Shown here piece by piece: positions 24,772 through 32,046 of a stretch of 32,101 bases of DNA. The notes beneath the pieces are model-generated. The model ran no database searches. It was not told the DNA's origin and worked only from the letters and a program-made list of their open reading frames with translations. The DNA is from Tissierellia bacterium. GTDB taxonomy: Bacteria; Bacillota; Clostridia; Tissierellales; Peptoniphilaceae. A program made the position numbers and the translations under genes. The DNA lies in assembly GCA_030537765.1 (NCBI GenBank), contig JAUNVH010000016.1:5745-37845 (forward strand), written 5' to 3'. Each line of letters starts with the position of its first letter. The first letter of the stretch is position 1.

Positions 24772-25164
24772 TTAACGTTTTGAGAATTGTGGTGATTTTC
24801 TCGCTTTTTTTAGACCGTATTTCTTTCTTTCTTTCATGCGTGGGTCACGCGTTAACATGCCCGCTCTTTTCAATACTGATCTATATTCCGGATTCACTTC
24901 TAAAAGTGCTCTGGCCACACCGTGTCTAATTGCACCGGCTTGGCCTGTAAATCCGCCGCCTTCAACTTTTACAATTACATCAAAGCCTGATTCAGCTTCT
25001 GTTATTGTTAGCGGTTCTCTGGCAATAATTTTTAAAGCTTCGTAATTAAAATAATTATCTATATCTCTGCCATTTATAGTAAAGTTTCCACTACCTGGCA
25101 AAAGTCTTACTTGTGCTGTAGAGGTCTTTCTTCTTCCTGTGCCTCTATATTGTTCAATAGCCAT
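24772..25164 (-). CDS. rpsI: 30S ribosomal protein S9
   Basis: 130 residues, full family length. It opens [20 protein letters not shown] and ends [16 protein letters not shown], the universally conserved tail that reaches the ribosomal P-site. The start is ATG 25164: AGGAGG lies at 25171-25176, 6 bases upstream. A longer reading from TTG 25185 would run through that site and add MHERRTV, which S9 lacks. It follows rplM by 21 bases and shares its promoter and L13-type leader. Confidence 0.98.
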   Translation of the reverse strand: MAIEQYRGTGRRKTSTAQVRLLPGSGNFTINGRDIDNYFNYEALKIIAREPLTITEAESGFDVIVKVEGGGFTGQAGAIRHGVARALLEVNPEYRSVLKRAGMLTRDPRMKERKKYGLKKARKSPQFSKR

Positions 25165-25185
25165 TACAGTCCTCCTTTCGTGCAA

Positions 25186-25614
25186 TTATAGTTCTATTTT
25201 TTCAGGCATTTGAGCAGTGTGTGGATGCTCAGGCCCTACATATACTTTCAATTTTTTGAGCTTTTGTCTGCCCAGTTTTCCTTTGGGCATCATACCCTTA
25301 ACAGCTAGCTGAATGGGCCATGTTGGATGTTTTGCCATCAAATCTTTGAATGAAATCTCACGTCTACCTCCGGGATATCCGGTGTGATAAATATGTGTAT
25401 ATTCGCTACCTTTACCGCCGGTGATTTTTATTTTTTCTGCATTTATAACTACGACATAGTCACCGCAGTCCACATGAGGTGTGTATGTCGGTTTTCTTTT
25501 TCCGTTTAAGATCATTGCAATTTCTGATGCAAGTCTTCCCAATGTTTTTCCTTCAGCATCAACTAAATACCATTTGCGTTCGATATTTGATGCATTTGCC
25601 ATAAAGCTTGTCAA
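25186..25614 (-). CDS. rplM: 50S ribosomal protein L13
   Basis: 142 residues. Hallmarks are [56 protein letters not shown] and [20 protein letters not shown]. The start is a TTG (25612-25614) giving MTSFMAN: AGGAGGGG at 25621-25628 lies 6 bases upstream, while the first ATG (25602) would be 18 bases away. The spacing and the typical 5-residue extension before MA favour TTG. It is the first gene of the L13-S9 operon, behind a strong promoter and a probable L13 leader RNA. Confidence 0.97.
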   Translation of the reverse strand: MTSFMANASNIERKWYLVDAEGKTLGRLASEIAMILNGKRKPTYTPHVDCGDYVVVINAEKIKITGGKGSEYTHIYHTGYPGGRREISFKDLMAKHPTWPIQLAVKGMMPKGKLGRQKLKKLKVYVGPEHPHTAQMPEKIEL

Positions 25615-25628
25615 CTGTTTCCCCTCCT

Positions 25629-25690
25629 TTATATTAAATAGATTAATTTTATGGTTATAAAAAAGGTACCGGGTTCTTTTTTAAAACACT
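25629..25690 (-). promoter_or_regulatory. Probable L13 leader RNA
   Basis: The roughly 75-base untranslated leader contains GAACCCGGTACC, a T6 tract and ATAACCAT in order (minus strand, 25651-25676). This resembles, from memory, the conserved core of the Firmicutes L13 ribosomal leader by which L13 represses its own operon. A6/T6 arms can enclose the ACCCGGTAC loop. I could not run a covariance search. Confidence 0.5.
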
Positions 25691-25697
25691 CTTAAAT

Positions 25698-25726
25698 ATG
25701 ATATTACAAGGTCTTAGACTTGTCAA
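25698..25726 (-). promoter_or_regulatory. Promoter of rplM-rpsI
   Basis: Minus strand: consensus TTGACA (25721-25726), 17-base spacer, TATCAT (25698-25703). Confidence 0.85.
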
Positions 25727-25765
25727 GAAAAATCGCCAATTATTTATCTAAAATCACATAAATAT

Positions 25766-26335
25766 TTAATCTAATCTCTTCACAAGCTCTTTTACTTCTT
25801 CTAGATATTTATTTCTCTCTTCATCAGTCGAACTGTCGATTAAACCGAATACTAATTTTTCTTCTAATTCAAGTCCACATTCTGGAAATACATGTTTTTC
25901 AAGAACAGATGGCGCCATAGCTTCGTCTGTGAGTACATAATCGGAAGCTGCTCCACTCGTCACAATTAAAATTGCCTTTCTGCCCTTTAACTGCCCTTCA
26001 ATTGTTCCCTCTTTAGTCACTTTATAAATCTTATCTAATACAAAAGCCCTTTCGAAAAACCCTTGTAAGATTGATGGAATATTACTCCACCAAAGCGGAA
26101 AGTTTACGACTAGTTTATCGCACCAGATAAGGCTTTCGATAGCAGAATTAATAAATTCGTTCTCAGGCATCTCTTTGGCGTGTCCATATCGCAAGACGGG
26201 ATCAAAATCTGCAGTAGCCAAATCAAATAATCGAACTTCATGGCCTGCCTCTTTCGCGGCTTTTTTAAAAGTCTTTGCTATTTCGTTATTGAAACTCTTT
26301 TCATACGGATGGCCTTGAACTAGCATAATCTTCAT
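25766..26335 (-). CDS. NAD(P)H-dependent oxidoreductase, flavodoxin-like fold (NQO/MdaB type)
   Basis: 189 residues with the flavodoxin-2 fold. MLVQGHPYEKSFNNEIAKTF is the phosphate-binding opening. FPLWWSNIPSILQGFFERAF supplies the flavin/quinone-site Trp-Trp and the dimer helix. KGRKAILIVTSGAASDY is the second flavin contact. It should bind FMN or FAD and reduce quinones, nitro-compounds or similar acceptors with NAD(P)H in the cytoplasm. ATG 26333-26335 follows GAGGAGA. It is a single-gene unit, divergent from pta, with an extended -10 upstream; a terminator after it is not obvious. Confidence 0.88.
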   Translation of the reverse strand: MKIMLVQGHPYEKSFNNEIAKTFKKAAKEAGHEVRLFDLATADFDPVLRYGHAKEMPENEFINSAIESLIWCDKLVVNFPLWWSNIPSILQGFFERAFVLDKIYKVTKEGTIEGQLKGRKAILIVTSGAASDYVLTDEAMAPSVLEKHVFPECGLELEEKLVFGLIDSSTDEERNKYLEEVKELVKRLD

Positions 26336-26355
26336 TTATATTCTCCTCTCAAGTA

Positions 26356-26364
26356 ATTATATCA
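26356..26364 (-). promoter_or_regulatory. Extended -10 promoter for the oxidoreductase gene
   Basis: Minus strand TGATATAAT, 20 bases ahead of the start codon, no good -35. A TTGACT 31 bases upstream is too far to pair with it. Confidence 0.55.
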
Positions 26365-26445
26365 ATTAAATCGTAGCATTAAAAAATTTTGGAGTCAATA
26401 AGATTTATACGTAAGATTTCAATTCCTTTTAGTATCTCCTTTGAC

Positions 26446-26474
26446 TTGAACGAATTGTCAATAAAGGGTAAAAT
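26446..26474 (+). promoter_or_regulatory. Promoter for pta
   Basis: TTGAAC (26446-26451), 17-base spacer, TAAAAT (26469-26474). An alternative TTGTCA/TATGAG pair lies slightly downstream and fits less well. Confidence 0.55.
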
Positions 26475-26507
26475 AGATATGAGATAAAAATCGAATGGAG
26501 GATATTT

Positions 26508-27485
26508 ATGAAATTAATTGAAATTGTAAAGCAAAAAGTTTCGGGTAAGGATTTAAAAATTGTATTGCCTGAAGGTTCAGACTTAAGAGTATTGGGCGCT
26601 GCTAAAAGACTACTTGATGATGGATTTGTAAATCCCGTAGTGCTTGGCGAAAAAGATGAGATAAATTCTTTAGCAAAAGAAAACAATCTCGATATTTCAG
26701 GTTTAGAAATTCTAAATGCCAAAGAATATGATGCACTCGATGAACTAGTCGATGCCTTTGTCGAAAGAAGAAAAGGAAAAATAGATGAAGAAGGCGCAAG
26801 AGAGCTTTTGCTAAATGATACTAATTATTTTGGCACTATGTTAGTATTTACAAATAAGGCTGATGGACTCGTTTCAGGAGCAACTCGCTCTACTGGCGAT
26901 ACAGTAAGACCAGCACTTCAAATTATAAAAATGAAAGAAGGCTATAAAAAGACTTCTGGCGTTTTCTTTATGGTAAAAGGAGAAGAAATCTTATTATTTG
27001 CTGACTGCGCAATCACAATTGCTCCCGATGCTAACGATATGGCAGAAACTGCTCTGCTCTCAGCTGCAACGGCTAAGCAATTCGGAATCGATCCAAAAGT
27101 TGCAATGCTTTCTTTTTCAACTAAGGGCAGCGCAAAATCAGATGAAGTTACGAAAGTTTCTGAAGCGACTAAAATTGCAATTGAAAAGAATCCTCAATTG
27201 CAACTCGATGGCGAATTACAATTTGACGCAGCATATGTCGAGAGCGTAGGCAAGAAAAAAGCTCCCGATTCCAAAGTTGCGGGCAATGCAAATACATTTA
27301 TTTTCCCATCACTTGAAGCGGGGAATATTGGATATAAGATTGCACAAAGACTTGGCGGATATGAAGCAGTAGGACCATTACTTCAAGGTTTAAATTCTCC
27401 AGTAAATGATCTTTCTAGAGGTTGCAGCGAAGATGATGTATATAATCTTTCATTGATAACTGCAGCACAAGCTTTAGACGAATAA
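26508..27485 (+). CDS. pta: Phosphate acetyltransferase
   Basis: Interconverts acetyl-CoA and acetyl phosphate, the step before acetate kinase in fermentative ATP formation. The 325 residues are the standard short bacterial form. Seen: KIVLPEGSDLRVLGAAKRLLDDG, VSGATRSTGDTVRPALQII (the substrate loop with Ser/Thr/Arg), FADCAITIAPDANDMAETAL, MLSFSTKGSAKSDEV and PSLEAGNIGYKIAQRLGGYEAVGPLLQGLNSPVNDLSRG. ATG 26508 follows TGGAGG. There is no ack gene in the window, so pta is separated from its usual partner. It has its own promoter and terminator. Confidence 0.97.
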   Translation: MKLIEIVKQKVSGKDLKIVLPEGSDLRVLGAAKRLLDDGFVNPVVLGEKDEINSLAKENNLDISGLEILNAKEYDALDELVDAFVERRKGKIDEEGARELLLNDTNYFGTMLVFTNKADGLVSGATRSTGDTVRPALQIIKMKEGYKKTSGVFFMVKGEEILLFADCAITIAPDANDMAETALLSAATAKQFGIDPKVAMLSFSTKGSAKSDEVTKVSEATKIAIEKNPQLQLDGELQFDAAYVESVGKKKAPDSKVAGNANTFIFPSLEAGNIGYKIAQRLGGYEAVGPLLQGLNSPVNDLSRGCSEDDVYNLSLITAAQALDE

Positions 27486-27501
27486 TTTAAGGCATAATAA
27501 A

Positions 27502-27536
27502 AGGCTATTTCACTTAGATGAAATAGCCTAAATTTT
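27502..27536. terminator. Bidirectional terminator between pta and rplA
   Basis: Perfect 11-bp stem AGGCTATTTCA/TGAAATAGCCT (27502-27512 and 27519-27529), loop CTTAGA, then AAATTTTTATTT. On the minus strand the same stem is followed by TTTTATTATG, serving the ribosomal operon. Confidence 0.88.
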
Positions 27537-27539
27537 TAT

Positions 27540-28244
27540 TTATTTTCTTTCAACCAATGTAGCCGCATTAATTCTAATTCCTGGGCCCATTGTACTTGAT
27601 AATGTTACGCTTCTAAGATATCTGCCTTTTGCTGATGCAGGTCTAGCTTTTATTATAGCGTCCATTATAGTTTCAAAGTTTTCAGTCAACTTTTCTTTTC
27701 CAAAGCTCACTCTGCCTATTGGCACATTTATATTTGAAGCTTTGTCAACTCTATATTCTACTTTACCAGCTTTTATATCTTTTACGGCATTTGCAATTTC
27801 AAATGTAACAGTTCCCGATTTTGGATTGGGCATTAAGCCTTTTGGTCCCAAAATTCTACCAATTCTTCCCACAACTCCCATCATATCAGGTGTTGCTACT
27901 ACTACATCAAAGTCGAACCAGTTTTCAGTTTGGATTTTTTGAACCATCTCTTCGCCACCGACAAAATCTGCTCCAGCTTCTTCAGCTTCTGTTATTTTGT
28001 CGCCTTTGGCAATAACCAAAACTTTTTTGTCTTTACCTGTTCCATGTGGCAAAATTACTGCGCCTCTAACTTGCTGATCGGCATGTCTTGGGTCTACTCC
28101 TAATCTGACAGCTAGCTCAACTGTTTCATCAAAGTTTGCCTTTGCTGTTTTAGGAATTAATTCAATTGCTTCATCAGCATTATAAAAATTTTGTCTGTCA
28201 AATAATTTCAGACTTTCTTGGTATTTTTTTCCTCTTTTTGGCAT
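27540..28244 (-). CDS. rplA: 50S ribosomal protein L1
   Basis: 234 residues: [20 protein letters not shown] at the start, then [54 protein letters not shown] and the final [16 protein letters not shown]. All are conserved L1 parts. L1 forms the mobile stalk of the 50S subunit and in many bacteria represses its own mRNA by binding a stem that mimics its 23S rRNA site. A hairpin of matching form precedes both this gene and rplK. ATG follows AAGGAGG. It is the last gene of rpmG-secE-nusG-rplK-rplA; rplJ and rplL are not next to it here, since the operon ends and pta follows. Confidence 0.98.
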   Translation of the reverse strand: MPKRGKKYQESLKLFDRQNFYNADEAIELIPKTAKANFDETVELAVRLGVDPRHADQQVRGAVILPHGTGKDKKVLVIAKGDKITEAEEAGADFVGGEEMVQKIQTENWFDFDVVVATPDMMGVVGRIGRILGPKGLMPNPKSGTVTFEIANAVKDIKAGKVEYRVDKASNINVPIGRVSFGKEKLTENFETIMDAIIKARPASAKGRYLRSVTLSSTMGPGIRINAATLVERK

Positions 28245-28258
28245 TATATAACCTCCTT

Positions 28259-28287
28259 GTGGTATTTGCGGAAAAACTTCCTCCCAC
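28259..28287 (-). promoter_or_regulatory. Intergenic hairpin before rplA (copy 2 of an L1-type element)
   Basis: Minus strand GTGGGAGG, then AAGTTTTTCCGCAAATACCAC. GTGG pairs with CCAC and GGAA with TTCC. It begins inside the rplK stop codon and is followed by AAGGAGG. It shares GTGGGAGG...CCGC..ATACCAC.AAGGAGG with the copy before rplK. Probably a ribosomal-protein (L1) autoregulatory site; this is inference. Confidence 0.55.
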
Positions 28288-28712
28288 TAATCTTCAACTT
28301 CTATTCCCATACTTCTTGCAGTGCCTGCGATCATAGACATTGCGCTATCTAAATCAGCCGCATTTAAATCGGGCATTTTCAATTCAGCAATTTCTTTAAC
28401 TTGATCTTTAGAAATTTTTCCAACTTTTTGTTTGTTTGGAACTCCTGATGCTTTGTCAATTTTTAATGCTTTCTTAATTAAAACTGACGCCGGCGGAGTC
28501 TTTGTTATGAATGAAAATGATCTGTCTTGATAGACAGTTAGCACTACAGGGATTAAAAGACCTGCTTGATCGGCAGTCTTTGCATTAAATTCCTTAGTGA
28601 ATTGCATGATATTTACACCATGTGGTCCCAAAGCGGTTCCAACAGGTGGCGCCGGAGTTGCCTTACCGGCTGGGATTTGTAATTTTACTACTGCTATGAC
28701 TTTTTTTGCCAT
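28287..28712 (-). CDS. rplK: 50S ribosomal protein L11
   Basis: 141 residues. The N-terminal domain [20 protein letters not shown], then [20 protein letters not shown], is nearly universal, and the C-terminal RNA-binding domain has [20 protein letters not shown] and [12 protein letters not shown]11 binds the GTPase-associated centre of 23S rRNA. ATG 28710-28712 follows AAGGAGG. It is flanked on both sides by the same type of hairpin and is followed by rplA. Confidence 0.98.
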   Translation of the reverse strand: MAKKVIAVVKLQIPAGKATPAPPVGTALGPHGVNIMQFTKEFNAKTADQAGLLIPVVLTVYQDRSFSFITKTPPASVLIKKALKIDKASGVPNKQKVGKISKDQVKEIAELKMPDLNAADLDSAMSMIAGTARSMGIEVED

Positions 28713-28730
28713 TTTTTATAAACCTCCTTC

Positions 28731-28757
28731 GTGGTATAGCGGGATTTACCCTCCCAC
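28731..28757 (-). promoter_or_regulatory. Intergenic hairpin before rplK (copy 1 of an L1-type element)
   Basis: Minus strand GTGGGAGGG, then TAAATCCCGCTATACCAC. GTGG pairs with CCAC and GGG with CCC inside. It is directly followed by GAAGGAGG, the rplK ribosome site, so binding here could block translation. It closely matches copy 2 at 28259-28287. Confidence 0.58.
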
Positions 28758-28758
28758 C

Positions 28759-28772
28759 GGAGCATATGCTCC
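28759..28772 (-). other. Perfect palindrome between nusG and the rplK hairpin
   Basis: GGAGCATATGCTCC reads the same on both strands and can form a 5-bp hairpin directly upstream of the L1-type element. There is no T-run, so it is not a terminator; its role is unknown. Confidence 0.5.
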
Positions 28773-28795
28773 TTATAAATTAAGCTATTTGCTTA

Positions 28796-29347
28796 TTATC
28801 CAATTTTTTCAACTTGATCAAAATCAAGTTCCAATAATGTGTCTCGTCCAAACATAGAAATGAAAACTTTGACTTTTTCTCTCTCTTCGTTTACATTTTC
28901 AATAGTTCCCATAAAGTTTTCAAACGGACCATTCATTACTTTAACGCCATCTCCAACTTTGTAATCATAGTCGATTTTTCTCTTTTCGACTACGCCCATT
29001 TCTCTGACTTCCTCGTCACTTAGAGGTATAGGATCAGATCCAGGTCCTACAAAGCCTGTGACACCTCTTGTGTTTCTGACCAGATACCATGTTTCGTCAG
29101 TCATTATCATTTTAACTAAAACATAGCTGGGAAACATCTTTCTTTCTTTTTGTTTATCTACTCCGTCTTTTGTCTCGGTGTAACTTTCCATTGGCACGGC
29201 AATCTCTTCTATAAGATTTTGCATGCCACGGTTTTTTACCATCTTCTCCATTGTGGTCTTAACTTTCATCTCATGACCGGAATAAGTATGAACTACATAC
29301 CATTTCGCTTCAGGTTTTTCTGTTCTTTCCACATCTATTTGATCCAA
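28796..29347 (-). CDS. nusG: Transcription termination/antitermination protein NusG
   Basis: 183 residues: the N-terminal NGN domain (KWYVVHTYSGHEMKVKTTME, MFPSYVLVKMIMTDETWYLV, GVTGFVGPGSDPIPLS) and a C-terminal KOW domain (GDGVKVMNGPFENFMGTIE). It binds RNA polymerase and modulates elongation. The start is TTG (29345-29347), 7 bases after AGGAGG at 29355-29360. A longer reading from TTG 29368 would overlap the end of secE and contain the ribosome site, so it is rejected. The gap to secE is 13 bases. Confidence 0.96.
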   Translation of the reverse strand: MDQIDVERTEKPEAKWYVVHTYSGHEMKVKTTMEKMVKNRGMQNLIEEIAVPMESYTETKDGVDKQKERKMFPSYVLVKMIMTDETWYLVRNTRGVTGFVGPGSDPIPLSDEEVREMGVVEKRKIDYDYKVGDGVKVMNGPFENFMGTIENVNEEREKVKVFISMFGRDTLLELDFDQVEKIG

Positions 29348-29360
29348 TGAAGTGCCTCCT

Positions 29361-29564
29361 TTATCCAATTATAAATCTCAGTACTCCGTGGATTATTAAA
29401 TCGAGAATATAGATCAAAATTGCAGTTGCAAAACTCATTGCAATAACCACCGAGGTGTAGCTTATGAGCTCTTTTTTTGAAGGCCAAACGACCTTACGCA
29501 TTTCTGCCCTGACGTTTCTGATAAATTTTCTATTTTTCTTATCTTTTACTTTTGGCTCTGACAT
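29361..29564 (-). CDS. secE: Preprotein translocase subunit SecE
   Basis: A 67-residue single-spanning subunit of the SecYEG channel. The basic N-terminus is followed by the SecE signature FIRNVRAEMRKVVWPSKKEL (an amphipathic surface helix) and one transmembrane helix (VVIAMSFATAILIYILDLII). It sits between rpmG and nusG, the standard bacterial order. Confidence 0.97.
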   Translation of the reverse strand: MSEPKVKDKKNRKFIRNVRAEMRKVVWPSKKELISYTSVVIAMSFATAILIYILDLIIHGVLRFIIG

Positions 29565-29584
29565 TTCTACACTTCCTTTACTAA

Positions 29585-29734
29585 TTATTTAGTCTCTTTG
29601 TGGTTCGTATGAGCTTTGCAAAACTTGCAATATTTTTTAAGCTCTAAACGTTCACTAGTATTCTTCTTATTCTTAAAAGTGACATAGTTTCTGTTTTTGC
29701 ATTCTGTGCAAGCCAAAACTACTCTATCTGCCAT
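29585..29734 (-). CDS. rpmG: 50S ribosomal protein L33 (zinc-binding form)
   Basis: A 49-residue gene read on the minus strand from ATG 29732-29734: [20 protein letters not shown] and so on, ending AHTNHKETK. The four cysteines form C-x2-C near residue 9 and C-x2-C near residue 37 (CTEC and CKFC), the zinc-ribbon form of L33. GGGAGGTG lies upstream and secE begins 20 bases after the stop. It is the first gene of the operon. Confidence 0.96.
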   Translation of the reverse strand: MADRVVLACTECKNRNYVTFKNKKNTSERLELKKYCKFCKAHTNHKETK

Positions 29735-29805
29735 TATTAAGCACCTCCCATTTCATCATACAATTCATTCACTAAGGCTTATTTTATTCATAAGTCCGCC
29801 AATAT

Positions 29806-29834
29806 AAATTACCATAGAAATTACTCTATGTCAA
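29806..29834 (-). promoter_or_regulatory. Candidate second promoter (P2) upstream of rpmG
   Basis: Minus strand: consensus TTGACA (29829-29834), 17 bases, TAATTT (29806-29811) with an extended TG. The -10 is poor but the -35 is perfect. Transcription from here would avoid the hairpin at 29836-29860. Confidence 0.5.
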
Positions 29835-29835
29835 T

Positions 29836-29860
29836 AAAAAAAGAGCTTCTTCGCCCCTTT
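29836..29860 (-). terminator. Hairpin with T-run between P1 and P2 of the rpmG operon
   Basis: Minus strand: AAAGGGGC pairs with GCTCTTTT (two G-U) around GAAGAA and is followed by T residues. It lies about 6 bases after the predicted P1 start (~29866) and before P2. It may be a backup terminator for the nifU transcript or an attenuator of P1. Confidence 0.55.
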
Positions 29861-29872
29861 TATTACTAAAAT

Positions 29873-29901
29873 ATTATATCATCTTTTAAATCTAATTACA
29901 A
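29873..29901 (-). promoter_or_regulatory. Candidate promoter (P1) upstream of the rpmG operon
   Basis: Minus strand: TTGTAA (29896-29901), 17 bases, TATAAT (29873-29878) with an extended TG (TGATATAAT). By hexamer match it is better than P2, but it is immediately followed by a terminator-like hairpin. Confidence 0.55.
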
Positions 29902-29910
29902 ATCTATTTT

Positions 29911-29945
29911 AAAAAAAGTTCGGAGCGTTTTTACCCCGAACTTTT
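29911..29945 (-). terminator. Terminator of the iscR-nifS-nifU operon
   Basis: Minus strand: AAAAGTTCGG/CCGAACTTTT 10-bp perfect stem (29936-29945 and 29914-29923) followed by further T residues (29911-29913), directly after the nifU stop. Confidence 0.88.
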
Positions 29946-29956
29946 AGAATATATTT

Positions 29957-30376
29957 TTAATGAAGATCTTCGTCAAAATCAAAACCTTCTAGGCCTTCAA
30001 TATGAATATTATTCTTTTCTGAATAATCTAATAAAGCCGCCTTTATTGCCTGCTCTGCCAAAACTGAGCAGTGCATTTTAATAGGTGGAAGTCCATCTAG
30101 AGCTTCTGCCACTGCTTTATTTGTGATTTCCATAGCCTCTTGAATCGATTTTCCTTTAATCAATTCAGATGCCATACTAGAAGATGCAATTGCACTTCCA
30201 CAACCGAAAGTTTTAAATTTCACATCTTCGATAATTCCGTCGTCATTTATCTTTAAAAACATCTTCATAATATCGCCGCATTTAGCGTTTCCAACTTCAC
30301 CAACGCCAGATGCATCTTCAATTTCTCCGACATTTCTTGGATTCATAAAATGGTCCATAACTTTTTCTGTATACAT
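29957..30376 (-). CDS. nifU: Iron-sulfur cluster scaffold protein NifU/IscU
   Basis: A 139-residue scaffold on which Fe-S clusters are assembled and passed on. The three ligand cysteines are in GNAKCGD, TFGCGSA and MHCSVLA, with the substrate Asp in CGD. It is the N-terminal NifU/IscU domain alone, with a short acidic tail (EGLEGFDFDEDLH). It follows nifS by 13 bases, so cysteine desulfurase and scaffold are made together. The clostridial NifU type rather than SufU is suggested by the pairing with NifS/IscR and the absence of suf genes here; this assignment is moderate. Confidence 0.94.
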   Translation of the reverse strand: MYTEKVMDHFMNPRNVGEIEDASGVGEVGNAKCGDIMKMFLKINDDGIIEDVKFKTFGCGSAIASSSMASELIKGKSIQEAMEITNKAVAEALDGLPPIKMHCSVLAEQAIKAALLDYSEKNNIHIEGLEGFDFDEDLH

Positions 30377-30389
30377 AATTTCACCTCAA

Positions 30390-31547
30390 TTATCTATTAT
30401 ATAGTGGAGACATATCTCTTAATCTTTGCACAATCGCTTGGAGCTTTTCAATTACATAGTCTACTTCTTCTTCTGTAGTATATTCGCTCAAAGTAAGCCT
30501 CAAAGAACCGTGAGCAATCTCATGTGGAAGTCCAATTGCAAGTAAGACATGCGAAGGATCTAATGAGCCCGATGTACAAGCTGAACCACTAGATGCTTGA
30601 ACGCCCATGGCGTCTAAGAGTAACAATAGTCCCTCTCCTTCTATAAATTCAAAACAGATATTTACATTATTGCAAAGTCTGTCGGTTTTGTGACCATTAA
30701 GTCTTGCATTTGGTATATTATCTAAAATGCCCTTAATCAATCTATCTCTTAGAGTTCTTATTTTTTCAGTTCTCTTTTCAAAATCTCTATGTGCAATTTC
30801 AAAAGCCTTTCCGAGTCCGACAATTGCAGGAACATTTTCAGTTCCGGCACGTCTGCCTCTTTCTTGTGCGCCTCCAAAAATTAAATTAGGTATTCTAATT
30901 CCCTTTCTGATATACAAAGCGCCAATGCCTTTTTGAGCGTGCATTTTGTGGCCCGATAGTGAAAGCATATCTATATTCATCTCTTTAACATCAATTTTCA
31001 CATTGCCAGCTGCCTGTACAGCATCTGTGTGGAAAATTACATTATGTTTTTTTGCTATTTCTCCAATTTCTTTAATCGGTTCAATAGTTCCAATTTCATT
31101 ATTCGCAAACATAATGGTGATGAGTATTGTCTTATCTGTTATGGCATCTTCCAACTGTTCTAAATTGACTTTGCCATATTCATCAACATCTAAATATGTC
31201 ACATCATAGCCATTTTTTTCTAAATATTCACAAGTGTGAAGCACTGCATGATGTTCAATTTTAGATGTGATTATATGATTACCTTTAGATTTTAAGCTTT
31301 CGGCAACGCCTTTAATCGCCCAATTGTCAGATTCAGAACCACCTGATGTGAAATATATTTCGTCTTCTTTACAGCCCAGACCATTAGCTAAAATTTCTCT
31401 TGCTGTTTTAACTGCCTTTTTTGCATCTTGACCTAATTGATATACTGAGGACGGATTACCATATTCTGATTTAAAATACGGCATCATCGCATCTAATACT
31501 TCGTCAGAAACTTTTGTAGTTGCAGCATTATCCATGTAAACTTTCAT
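30390..31547 (-). CDS. nifS: Cysteine desulfurase NifS/IscS
   Basis: A PLP-dependent enzyme that takes sulfur from cysteine for cluster building. Its 385 residues show the N-terminal [10 protein letters not shown], the PLP pocket [23 protein letters not shown], the PLP lysine in [17 protein letters not shown], and the active-site Cys in [17 protein letters not shown] (long loop, group I). I chose ATG 31547: AAGGAG lies 7 bases upstream. A TTG at 31551-31553 is closer to the site and less likely. Confidence 0.96.
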   Translation of the reverse strand: MKVYMDNAATTKVSDEVLDAMMPYFKSEYGNPSSVYQLGQDAKKAVKTAREILANGLGCKEDEIYFTSGGSESDNWAIKGVAESLKSKGNHIITSKIEHHAVLHTCEYLEKNGYDVTYLDVDEYGKVNLEQLEDAITDKTILITIMFANNEIGTIEPIKEIGEIAKKHNVIFHTDAVQAAGNVKIDVKEMNIDMLSLSGHKMHAQKGIGALYIRKGIRIPNLIFGGAQERGRRAGTENVPAIVGLGKAFEIAHRDFEKRTEKIRTLRDRLIKGILDNIPNARLNGHKTDRLCNNVNICFEFIEGEGLLLLLDAMGVQASSGSACTSGSLDPSHVLLAIGLPHEIAHGSLRLTLSEYTTEEEVDYVIEKLQAIVQRLRDMSPLYNR

Positions 31548-31563
31548 ATTCAATCTCCTTTTT

Positions 31564-31971
31564 TTATTCCACGCTCAGTTCTATCATATCTTGGAGCGTG
31601 ATTTTGTCAATAATTTCATTAATGCCGACTTCTATTCTCTTCCAAATAAATCTTGCGACACAGTCACTCTCGTCTTCGCAAGTATTTGATTCACAGCATT
31701 CAGTTGGAGACATATGAGTTTCTAAAACTCTCAAAACATCTCCCACAGAGATATTTTCAGGATCTTTATTTATCTTATATCCGCCATATGCCCCTCTAAC
31801 GCTTTCAACCAAATCGGCTTGCCTTAATCTTCTCAAAATTTGTTCCAAATATACATCTGAAATTTTTAATTCGGAAGCAATCTTAGATAAAGGTATGGCT
31901 TTTTCTGAATTGTTTTTTGCCAAATAGTGCATAGTTCTCAATCCATATCTGCCCTTGGTGGATACTCTCAT
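31564..31971 (-). CDS. iscR: Rrf2-family regulator, IscR-type with Fe-S cysteines
   Basis: A 135-residue DNA-binding repressor. The N-terminal winged helix-turn-helix is [20 protein letters not shown], then [19 protein letters not shown] and GAYGGYKI (wing). The C-x5-C-x5-C cluster-binding motif lies within [13 protein letters not shown], so it can hold a [2Fe-2S] cluster like IscR. It should sense cluster status and repress its own operon when clusters are plentiful. It is the first gene of iscR-nifS-nifU. A consensus promoter and an IscR-type palindrome lie upstream (32014-32046). The alternative name CymR is less likely because of the three cysteines and the neighbours. Confidence 0.93.
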   Translation of the reverse strand: MRVSTKGRYGLRTMHYLAKNNSEKAIPLSKIASELKISDVYLEQILRRLRQADLVESVRGAYGGYKINKDPENISVGDVLRVLETHMSPTECCESNTCEDESDCVARFIWKRIEVGINEIIDKITLQDMIELSVE

Positions 31972-32013
31972 AATTGACCCCCTAACTTCGCTGAAACTCC
32001 ATCAACTCTAACG

Positions 32014-32042
32014 ATTATATTATACCCGACCATTTTTGTCAA
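32014..32042 (-). promoter_or_regulatory. Consensus sigma-A promoter of iscR
   Basis: Minus strand: TTGACA (32037-32042), 17-base spacer, TATAAT (32014-32019), both perfect. A second overlapping TATAAT lies at 32019-32024. Confidence 0.9.
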
Positions 32043-32046
32043 GATT
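32022..32046. promoter_or_regulatory. Probable IscR operator overlapping the iscR promoter
   Basis: ATACCCGAC, CATTTTT, GTCAAGATT (plus strand, 25 bases), a palindrome with half-sites ATACCCGAC and GTC plus flanks. It fits the E. coli type 1 IscR pattern (ATASYYGACTRWWWYAGTC, then RRSTAT) at 21 of 25 positions by my count. It lies between the -35 and -10 elements, the right place for repression. Inference only. Confidence 0.6.

Noticed and set aside
25165..25185. Longer S9 reading from TTG 25185
   Set aside because: It runs through the ribosome site and adds residues not found in S9.
29348..29368. Longer NusG reading from TTG 29368
   Set aside because: It overlaps secE and includes the AGGAGG that serves TTG 29347.
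29740..29800. Possible 8-codon leader peptide (MNKISLSE) ahead of rpmG
   Set aside because: The ribosome site (GGCGGAC) is weak, the peptide has no regulatory codon bias, and a simple 7-bp hairpin explains the region as well.
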